DNA of 14,924 bases from Dethiosulfovibrio sp. (GTDB lineage: Bacteria > Synergistota > Synergistia > Synergistales > Dethiosulfovibrionaceae): assembly GCA_028709985.1 (NCBI GenBank), contig JAQUTB010000008.1, positions 1-14,924 of the forward strand, in the 5' to 3' direction. A program made the translations under genes and the position numbers. This document shows, piece after piece, positions 1 to 5,367 of this stretch. The notes under the pieces were generated by a model. That model worked only from the letters and a program-made list of their open reading frames with translations, was not told the DNA's origin and searched no databases. How positions within the stretch are numbered: position 1 is the stretch's first letter; every line of letters begins with the position of its first letter.

Positions 1-1
1 C

Positions 2-517
2 CTGGAGGACAGCTGGAGCACCGTGGTGGACGTGAGGTTTCGTTTTGAGAGCATGGAGAGCAATCCCTTTTTTGTCCAGATATGCCCCGGTACGGACATG
101 GTGTTGCTTGTCACGTTAAAGGTCTCTGTAGGCGACGTAGAGGGGATGGTCAGCCTTTGTATCCCCTATTTCGTCATGGAGCCTGTTATGGACAAACTGA
201 GCTCTCAGATCTGGTTTGCCTCTACGGGAAGGAACAAAGAACAAGATAGCAGGTCCTTCCTTGCCGCCAGCATGGGAAAGGTTAAGGTTCCTATGAGCCT
301 GGAGTTGGGGGATACGGTTCTGTCTTTGTCGGATATAATAAGGCTTCAGGTTGGGGACGTGATTCGACTGGACGTAGCTACGGACGATCCAGTCAAGATC
401 AGGGTCGGAAGCAGGGTCAAATTTACGGGACGGCCTGGCACGGTGGATGGGCGCTATTCCGCTGAGGTCCTCGATGTGGCCTGGGATGGCTCGCTGGAAG
501 AGTACGAGGAGGGATAG
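2..517 (+). CDS. fliM: Flagellar motor switch protein FliM, C-terminal part (5' end outside window)
   Basis: FliM is a C-ring (switch complex) protein that binds CheY-P and sets rotation direction. The frame is open from base 2, so the visible 171 residues continue a gene that begins upstream; the GTG at 23 is internal. The piece opens with a W-S-x-V-V-D run, then the FliM-typical E-S-N-P-F-F segment, the C-I-P-Y stretch followed by E-P-V-M-D-K-L, and a C-terminal SpoA/FliN-like domain (roughly the last 80 residues, with LGDTVLSLSDIIRLQVGDVI). The N-terminal CheY-binding peptide and most of the middle domain are missing from the window. It ends with TAG three bases before fliY, whose ribosome site (GAGGAGGGA) lies in its last codons, so the two are probably translationally coupled. 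FliN or FliY alone is unlikely because of the FliM-specific middle-domain end. Confidence 0.95.
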   Translation: MEDSWSTVVDVRFRFESMESNPFFVQICPGTDMVLLVTLKVSVGDVEGMVSLCIPYFVMEPVMDKLSSQIWFASTGRNKEQDSRSFLAASMGKVKVPMSLELGDTVLSLSDIIRLQVGDVIRLDVATDDPVKIRVGSRVKFTGRPGTVDGRYSAEVLDVAWDGSLEEYEEG

Positions 518-520
518 GCC

Positions 521-1648
521 ATGGCTGATGATCTGCTCAGTCAGGACGAGATAAATGCGTTACTTGAGGGTACTTTAGGTGGCAGTATTGGGGGAGGGGA
601 GGCATCGACTCCTCTGACTCAGCCTCAGTTAGATTCTTTAGACGGCATGGGAAAGATGTTCAATGACGCCGTTTCAGGCGTGGTCGGGATGCTGGCCGGT
701 AGGGACGTGGATGTAACCGTCTCTGAAGCTGGTGAAATTCCGCAAGAAGACCTGGCTAAATCGGAAACTGATGGCAAAAACCTTCTGTTTTCCGTGGACT
801 GCGATGGGTTTGATAACGCTCCCGTCGCTATGGTGATGCCGGAGCTTGGGGTTTTGATGCTCGCCGATCTGATGATGGGCGGTGAGGGAAAAGATCTCCC
901 TGAGGAGGCCAACGAGCTTTTCGTCAACGCCGCCCAAGAGGGCCTGAGTCAGGTGGTAGGGGCCGCCATGACGTCCCTCAGCGGAGCTCTCAAAGGTCGC
1001 AAGGCTATGCCAAGCAACCCTTCTGCCAAGATGGTGGAAGGAGAGTGGTTGCCCTTCCCTTCCAAAGGAGAGTCTATCTCTGTGTGGCGAGCCGTTATGG
1101 ATGTGGAAATACAGGGGCTTTCGCCCTTCAAAGCCATTGTATGTGTTCCGTCCGATTCTGCCGCGGTGTTCGCCGATGCTCTGATAGGCGATCCAGAGCC
1201 GGTGGCTCCTCCGCCTGCACCACCTAAGCAACAGGCGGTGTCCGCCTCCAGTGGAGGACAGCCTCAGGCCAGGGCTCCCCAGCCCACCGCTGGCTACAGC
1301 GCGCCTTCGCCTCCGCCTCAACCTCAGGTGGACGTCAGACCCGCTGAATTTGCCCCTATAGTCCCATCAGGAGGACAGCAGGAGCCCTCCAACATAGGCC
1401 TGATAGTTGATATCCCCGTAAGGGTTACCGTCGAATTGGGCAGGACCAGAAAAACCGTCGGAGAGGTGTTGTCATTTGCCCCTGGTTCCGTGATAGAATT
1501 GGACAAGATGGCAGGGGAGCCTGTGGACGTGCTGGTCAACGGAAAGCTTATCGCTAAAGGAGAGGTTGTCGTCATAGACGAGAACTTCGGAGTGCGGGTT
1601 ACGGAGATTCTAAATATGGGCGACAGGATCAATTCTATCGGATCCTGA
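521..1648 (+). CDS. fliY: Flagellar motor switch phosphatase-type protein FliY (FliN homologue), phosphatase sites degraded
   Basis: FliY is the C-ring FliN-type protein of Bacillus-like motors; in B. subtilis it also dephosphorylates CheY-P. The 375-residue protein has an N-terminal CheY-binding peptide (residues 5-17, LLSQDEINALLEG), a CheC-like middle domain (about 33-220), a Pro/Gln/Ala-rich linker (about 226-288) and a C-terminal FliN/SpoA domain (about 290-370, with IPVRVTVELGRTRKTVGEVL). In the CheC-like domain the two phosphatase helices are damaged: the expected E-x-x-N is G42...K45 in the first and E140...S143 in the second (aligned from memory to B. subtilis FliY). It therefore looks like a structural switch protein with weak or no phosphatase activity (inference). 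The start ATG follows GAGGAGGGA at good spacing. It lies between fliM and cheY, as in the Bacillus fla/che operon. Confidence 0.93.
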   Translation: MADDLLSQDEINALLEGTLGGSIGGGEASTPLTQPQLDSLDGMGKMFNDAVSGVVGMLAGRDVDVTVSEAGEIPQEDLAKSETDGKNLLFSVDCDGFDNAPVAMVMPELGVLMLADLMMGGEGKDLPEEANELFVNAAQEGLSQVVGAAMTSLSGALKGRKAMPSNPSAKMVEGEWLPFPSKGESISVWRAVMDVEIQGLSPFKAIVCVPSDSAAVFADALIGDPEPVAPPPAPPKQQAVSASSGGQPQARAPQPTAGYSAPSPPPQPQVDVRPAEFAPIVPSGGQQEPSNIGLIVDIPVRVTVELGRTRKTVGEVLSFAPGSVIELDKMAGEPVDVLVNGKLIAKGEVVVIDENFGVRVTEILNMGDRINSIGS

Positions 1649-1689
1649 TACCTTGCGGGGCCCCTATAAATACGAACAGGAGGGACAAA

Positions 1690-2049
1690 ATGGCTACAGT
1701 CCTTATCGTCGACGATGCTGCTTTTATGAGGATGATGCTCAAGGATATTCTCTCTAAGAACGGTTTTGAGGTTGTTGGAGAGGCGGAGAACGGACAGGTT
1801 GCGGTCAACATGTATAAGGAACTCAACCCGGATATCGTCACTATGGATATAACCATGCCGGAGATGAACGGCATAGACGCCGTAAAGGCCATAAAGGCGG
1901 TCAACCCTGGGTGTCGTATCGTCATGGTCAGTGCCATGGGACAGCGGTCTATGGTTATAGAGGCAATCCAGGCTGGAGCTAAGGACTTTATCGTTAAGCC
2001 CTTCCAGCCCGACAGGGTCGTCGACGCTCTATCCAAGGTTTTAGGGTAG
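1690..2049 (+). CDS. cheY: Chemotaxis response regulator CheY
   Basis: This is a stand-alone receiver domain of 119 residues, the usual CheY length, which carries the phosphoryl signal from CheA to the FliM/FliY switch. The active site is complete: acidic pair D8-D9, phosphoacceptor D53 (in TMDITMPEMNG), S81 in the Thr/Ser position and K103 in the K-P-F motif. It has no output domain. AGGAGGGA ends four bases before the ATG. It follows fliY after a 41-base gap, the largest in the window, which contains a GGGGCCCC palindrome and a TATAAAT run but no convincing promoter. Its position after fliY and before fliO is the Bacillus arrangement. The sequence alone does not show whether CheY-P favours clockwise or counter-clockwise rotation. 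Confidence 0.96.
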   Translation: MATVLIVDDAAFMRMMLKDILSKNGFEVVGEAENGQVAVNMYKELNPDIVTMDITMPEMNGIDAVKAIKAVNPGCRIVMVSAMGQRSMVIEAIQAGAKDFIVKPFQPDRVVDALSKVLG

Positions 2050-2058
2050 CCGATACCC

Positions 2059-2433
2059 TTGCTAAGGGGGCCTTTCTCCTCGGGACTGATGGTTTGCTTT
2101 CTCTTCATGTCGATTGGAGAGAGGGCTTTTGCCCAGTCCCCTGTGCCTTTGGAGACGTATCTGACAAAGGTTTTTATAGCCGTGGCTCTGCTGGGAGTTG
2201 CGGGCACTCTCCTCGTCCGGTGGGGGCCAAGGTTCCGCAGGGCTTCCGGCTCCGGCCTTGAGGTTCTGACGTCTCTGTCCCTGGGCAGAGGCGTTATTTA
2301 TGTTGTCAGGTTTTGTTCTGAGATAATCCTCATCGGTGAGACAAAAGGGGGATTTTCGGTCTTAGGTCGCTATCCGGCCGAGCAATGGGAGAGCCTACAT
2401 GGTGTTTTCGATAAAAAAGATAATCCCGATTAG
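2059..2433 (+). CDS. fliO: Flagellar biosynthetic protein FliO (FliZ type)
   Basis: FliO is a small membrane protein that helps assemble the FliP ring of the flagellar export gate. The protein is about 124 residues from a TTG at 2059, or 114 from the ATG at 2089. The TTG start gives a signal-peptide-like N-terminus (Arg near the start, a hydrophobic run, then A-F-A before Gln). One membrane segment follows (TKVFIAVALLGVAGTLLV), then a basic R-W-G-P-R-F-R-R patch and a small cytoplasmic domain with SLSLGRGVIYVVRF and IILIGETKGGFSVLG, the usual FliO pattern. Neither start has a strong ribosome site, so the start is unsure. It overlaps fliP by 35 bases. FliO is poorly conserved; the call rests on this pattern plus its place directly before fliP. 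Confidence 0.85.
   Translation: MLRGPFSSGLMVCFLFMSIGERAFAQSPVPLETYLTKVFIAVALLGVAGTLLVRWGPRFRRASGSGLEVLTSLSLGRGVIYVVRFCSEIILIGETKGGFSVLGRYPAEQWESLHGVFDKKDNPD
2387..2393 (+). promoter_or_regulatory. Ribosome binding site deciding the fliP start
   Basis: GGGAGAG lies five bases before the ATG at 2399, inside the end of fliO. It supports a fliP start that overlaps fliO by 35 bases. Confidence 0.6.
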
Positions 2434-3418
2434 CTGTCTAGCTTTTTTGTTACTGTTGGCCCTGTGCCCTGAGGTCACAGCAGCACCTCAGCCGCCTATC
2501 CCTCCGATCCCGGCCATTAAGATAGCGGTTGAGGGAGCTTCGTCCCCTCAGGACGTGTCAAACACGATCCATATAGTCGCCCTTCTCACGGTCCTCAGTG
2601 TGGCTCCTGCCATACTGCTAATGGTCACTTGTTTTACGAGGATAATAGTCGTTTTGGGCTTCGTCAGAAGGGCCTTGGGTCTTCAACAGACCCCTCCAAA
2701 CCAGGTTATAGTAACTCTGGCCCTTTTTCTATCGCTGTACATAATGTCTCCTACGTGGGATAAGGTTTATCAGGAGGGACTTGCTCCCTATATGGCTGGA
2801 AAGATCGGGGCGGCCCAGGCATGGGAGCTTTCGTCCGCTCCCATAAGGACCTTCATGTTAAGCCAGACCAGGCAGGAAGAGCTGTCTCTTATGGTCTCCA
2901 TGGCGGATATCCCTAGGCCTGAGAACGCTGATCAGGTTCCGCTGAAGGTTCTGTTGCCCGCTTTTATGCTGAGCGAGATGAAGTCCGCCTTCCAGATGGG
3001 CATAGTGATATTCGTCCCCTTCATAGTGGTGGATATGATAATATCCAGCGTTCTGATGAGCATGGGAATGATTATGTTGCCGCCCATGATGATTTCGCTT
3101 CCTTTTAAAGTGCTTCTTTTTGTCATGGCCGACGGTTGGAATTTGGTTATAGTGAGTTTAGTAAAGAGTTTCCGTTGTTATGTGAGGAGGTGTCCCTATG
3201 GAGGTGCTGAGCGTCAGCGATATGCTGATAGAGTCCATGAAGGTCTCTCTTTTGGCCTCCCTGCCTGTCCTGCTGGTCGCTATGGTGGTCGGATTGATAA
3301 TAGGTATACTGCAGACCGCGACTTCCATCCAGGAGCAAACACTCTCATTTGTGCCCAAGATAGTTGCCATAATGGGAGCTCTCTTGGTCGCTGGCCCATG
3401 GATGTTTGGCATCGTTAA
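2399..3418 (+). CDS. fliP: Flagellar type III export gate protein FliP, with an out-of-frame C-terminal read-on through fliQ
   Basis: FliP forms the core of the export gate together with FliQ and FliR. Residues 1-29 are a signal peptide (two Lys, then a Leu-rich core, then V-T-A). Membrane segments lie at about 57-86, 101-117, 198-224 and 226-245, and C-F-T-R-I (78-82) and QTPPNQV (97-103) are family hallmarks. The family end, DGWNLVIVSLVKSF, is reached at residue 258, where FliP proteins normally stop within a few residues (E. coli FliP has 245 residues). Here no stop follows, and the frame continues for 81 more residues with no FliP character, reading through fliQ in a different frame up to 3418. 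Deleting one C at 3172-3173 would give F-V-V-M then TGA at 3183-3185, just before the fliQ ATG. The true functional end is therefore probably about 3185 (inference); error and real mutation cannot be told apart here. Confidence 0.9.
   Translation: MVFSIKKIIPISCLAFLLLLALCPEVTAAPQPPIPPIPAIKIAVEGASSPQDVSNTIHIVALLTVLSVAPAILLMVTCFTRIIVVLGFVRRALGLQQTPPNQVIVTLALFLSLYIMSPTWDKVYQEGLAPYMAGKIGAAQAWELSSAPIRTFMLSQTRQEELSLMVSMADIPRPENADQVPLKVLLPAFMLSEMKSAFQMGIVIFVPFIVVDMIISSVLMSMGMIMLPPMMISLPFKVLLFVMADGWNLVIVSLVKSFRCYVRRCPYGGAERQRYADRVHEGLSFGLPACPAGRYGGRIDNRYTADRDFHPGANTLICAQDSCHNGSSLGRWPMDVWHR
3184..3192 (+). promoter_or_regulatory. Strong ribosome binding site of fliQ
   Basis: GAGGAGGTG lies five bases before the fliQ ATG at 3198. 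It fixes the fliQ start and overlaps the TGA at 3183-3185 that would close fliP if one base were removed upstream. Confidence 0.75.
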
Positions 3419-3467
3419 CCAGCTGACTATAGACCTTCTGGGGCAGCTCCATAGGTTTGTCCGCTGA
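3198..3467 (+). CDS. fliQ: Flagellar type III export gate protein FliQ
   Basis: FliQ is a small hairpin membrane protein of the export gate that wraps around the FliP/FliR core. The 89-residue length is typical. It has two membrane helices (about residues 15-38 and 52-76) joined by the family loop QTATSIQEQTLSFVPKI, the best-conserved part of FliQ, and ends in a short tail after L-L-G-Q-L. It starts at an ATG with an excellent ribosome site, and its stop codon TGA overlaps the fliR start by one base (TGATG). The extended fliP frame covers bases 3198-3418 of this gene in another frame, but the FliQ frame is plainly the conserved one. Confidence 0.95.
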   Translation: MEVLSVSDMLIESMKVSLLASLPVLLVAMVVGLIIGILQTATSIQEQTLSFVPKIVAIMGALLVAGPWMFGIVNQLTIDLLGQLHRFVR

Positions 3468-4246
3468 TGACGATGGACGCCCTTACAGGGCAGATTCCCC
3501 TTTATCTGCTGGTATCCCTGAGATTTTTGGGGCTGCTGTACGTGGCTCCTGCACTGGTCGGGGCCTCCTTCCCGGTCCCCTTCGTGTTTTGGCTCTCGGC
3601 TTTTCTCTCTATGATCGTTATGCCCGGCTTAGGGGGATATGTACCAGAGGCCCTGTTTTCTGGTCTGTTACCTCTGTTTCTTGCTGGAGTCAGGGAGCTT
3701 TTGGCAGGATCGTTTATAGGGTTCGTCTCTGCCTGTCCTTTCTACGTCCTCCAGGTTTCAGGGCGAATGATAGGCACGAGCATGGGACTCGCTATGGTGA
3801 GCGTGTTGGACCCCATCTCCCAGGACGAGGAGTCAATTGTGGGCCAGTTTCAACTTCTCGTAGGACTTTGGTTTTTCCTTTACTGGAACGGCCATATGCT
3901 TTTGGTCAAAGCCGCCACGGAGAGCTTTCGTCTCCTCCCCCTCGGAGGAATGGGACTTACTCCTTCAGGTGATATGGGGCTGGCGAAATGGGCTGGCGAC
4001 CTTTTCTCGATGGCTTTTATGGTCTCTATACCGTTTTATGGGGCCCTGCTTCTCGCCGACATAGGGCTTGGCTTCTTGGCCAGGACCGTTCCCCAGATGA
4101 ACGTCTTTATCCTGGGCCTGCCGATAAAGATAGGCCTGGGGCTGTTTCTCCTTATGGTCCTCCTACCTCCTATAGTGGATATACTTCACGACAGTATAGA
4201 GCCTTTTCTGAGACTGGCCCTGATGGGGCTGGGTGCCTGGCGATGA
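3467..4246 (+). CDS. fliR: Flagellar type III export gate protein FliR
   Basis: FliR is the single-copy membrane subunit that, with FliP and FliQ, forms the export channel. The 259 residues match the family length. There are several hydrophobic segments across the whole protein, and the conserved G-R-M-I-G-T-S-M-G-L-A-M-V-S-V-L-D-P region (about residues 100-117) is present. The C-terminal half contains VPQMNVFILGLPIKIGLGL, a strong FliR hallmark. The ATG at 3467 overlaps the fliQ stop, and a second ATG lies at 3473. The last codons overlap flhB by four bases (ATGA at 4243-4246). Confidence 0.95.
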   Translation: MTMDALTGQIPLYLLVSLRFLGLLYVAPALVGASFPVPFVFWLSAFLSMIVMPGLGGYVPEALFSGLLPLFLAGVRELLAGSFIGFVSACPFYVLQVSGRMIGTSMGLAMVSVLDPISQDEESIVGQFQLLVGLWFFLYWNGHMLLVKAATESFRLLPLGGMGLTPSGDMGLAKWAGDLFSMAFMVSIPFYGALLLADIGLGFLARTVPQMNVFILGLPIKIGLGLFLLMVLLPPIVDILHDSIEPFLRLALMGLGAWR

Positions 4247-5334
4247 TAGAGGCTTTAGGGCTTCAATTTTTTGCCCAGGAGAAGACCGAGCCAGCTACTC
4301 CCAGAAAGAGGCAAAAAGAGAGGGAGGAAGGTCGTGTCGCCAAGAGCCAGGATCTGGGTGCTGGAGTCGTGATAATATCTGGGCTTTTGATGTTATTGCT
4401 CTTCGGGGGTTGGATCTTCGATGGATTATCCTCCTTTACCAAGGAGCTTGTCTTTTTCATGGGAGACAAAGCTCTATGGCAGGATGGCTGGTTTAACGTT
4501 ATATCCGTCAAGTCCATAGAGGTTTATGCCGTATACCTCTTTCCACTAGCCCTAGCCTGCTTTTTAGCGGCTTTTTTTATATCCGTTGTACAGGTCGGTT
4601 TTTTCATCTCCTCCAAACCGCTGATTCCTAAAATGGACCGTTTTAACCCAATTTCAGGGCTCAAAAAGATAGTTTCCCTGAGATCTCTGGTTGAGATGCT
4701 TAAGGGCTTGCTCAAGGCCCTTATACTGGCGGTGATGTTGTACTCCGCGCTGACCGGGGATCTGGAGGAGATGGTCGCATATATCCGCTATCCTCTAGGG
4801 GACGCAGTGCCCCTTCTTCTTTGGAAAATTTGGATGCTGAGCTTTAAGATGACTTTGCTTCTTCTGGTCATCGCTTTGTTCGATTGGAGCTATCAAAAGT
4901 GGGAGTTCGAGAAGAACATACGCATGAGCAAGCAGGAGATCAAGGAAGAGTACAAGCAGATGGAGGGAGACCCCCAGATAAAGCAAAAAATTCGCCAAAA
5001 ACAGAGGGAAATGGCGCAAAAACGGATGATGGCCGACGTGCCTAAGGCCGACGTGGTCATAACCAACCCCACAACCTTGGCGATCGCCATAAAGTACGAA
5101 AAGGGAAAAATGGAGGCCCCTGTGGTCCTGGCTAAGGGAAAGGACAGGGTGGCCGAGAAGATAAGGGATATAGCGCAGGAGCATAAAATACCCATAGTTG
5201 AGAATAAGCCCTTGGCGTGGGCCCTTTACGAAGTGGTGGACGTTGGAGAGGCTATACCTGAAAGGCTGTACAAGGGAGTAGCGGAAGTGCTTGCTTTCGT
5301 GTACGGCTTGAGGGGTAAAGGCAGGGGCAAATAG
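4243..5334 (+). CDS. flhB: Flagellar export switch protein FlhB with variant NPTT cleavage motif
   Basis: FlhB controls the switch of the export apparatus from rod/hook to filament substrates. The protein has 363 residues. It begins with the FlhB signature of acidic/basic stretches (EKTEPATPRKR, then REEGRVAKSQDL), has four membrane segments (about 41-58, 93-121, 154-170 and 188-213), then a basic linker (about 218-262) and the C-terminal domain. The frame is open back to 3988, but homology begins at the ATG at 4243, which overlaps the fliR stop. The family autocleaves between Asn and Pro of an N-P-T-H loop; here the loop is N275-P276-T277-T278, so the His is replaced by Thr. The rest of the domain looks normal (LAIAIKYEKG, VLAKGKDRVAEKIRDIA, P-I-V-E-N-K-P-L-A), so it is probably functional. 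Confidence 0.95.
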   Translation: MIEALGLQFFAQEKTEPATPRKRQKEREEGRVAKSQDLGAGVVIISGLLMLLLFGGWIFDGLSSFTKELVFFMGDKALWQDGWFNVISVKSIEVYAVYLFPLALACFLAAFFISVVQVGFFISSKPLIPKMDRFNPISGLKKIVSLRSLVEMLKGLLKALILAVMLYSALTGDLEEMVAYIRYPLGDAVPLLLWKIWMLSFKMTLLLLVIALFDWSYQKWEFEKNIRMSKQEIKEEYKQMEGDPQIKQKIRQKQREMAQKRMMADVPKADVVITNPTTLAIAIKYEKGKMEAPVVLAKGKDRVAEKIRDIAQEHKIPIVENKPLAWALYEVVDVGEAIPERLYKGVAEVLAFVYGLRGKGRGK

Positions 5335-5367
5335 GTCCTGATTCGCGATTGAGAAGGGAAGGTTCAA

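Noticed and set aside
674..1321. 215-codon open frame on the - strand inside fliY
   Set aside because: It lies fully opposite a clear gene, over the Pro-rich linker; the predicted protein is Arg/His/Gly-rich with no recognisable domain, and no separate ribosome site supports it.
1657..1671. GGGGCCCC palindrome followed by TATAAAT between fliY and cheY, considered as terminator or -10 box
   Set aside because: The palindrome has no room for a loop and no U-run follows; no -35-like hexamer lies at the right distance.
2049..2056. GCCGATAC, close to the sigma-28 -10 consensus GCCGATAA
   Set aside because: No TAAA-type -35 element is found about 15 bases upstream; likely chance at the cheY stop.
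3170..3185. Programmed +1 frameshift at the end of fliP
   Set aside because: No slippery run, rare-codon pause or stop codon at the shift point is visible; a simple one-base insertion or error explains it better.
3457..3972. 171-codon frame on the + strand overlapping fliR
   Set aside because: FliR reads in another frame with clear homology; this product is Arg/Gly/Ser-rich without domains.
3988..4242. Upstream extension of the flhB frame into fliR
   Set aside because: FlhB homology begins exactly at ATG 4243, which overlaps the fliR stop; the 85 extra residues are out-of-frame fliR.
4795..5367. 190-codon open frame on the - strand over flhB
   Set aside because: Antisense to the conserved FlhB cytoplasmic domain; the His/Leu/Phe-rich product resembles nothing known.
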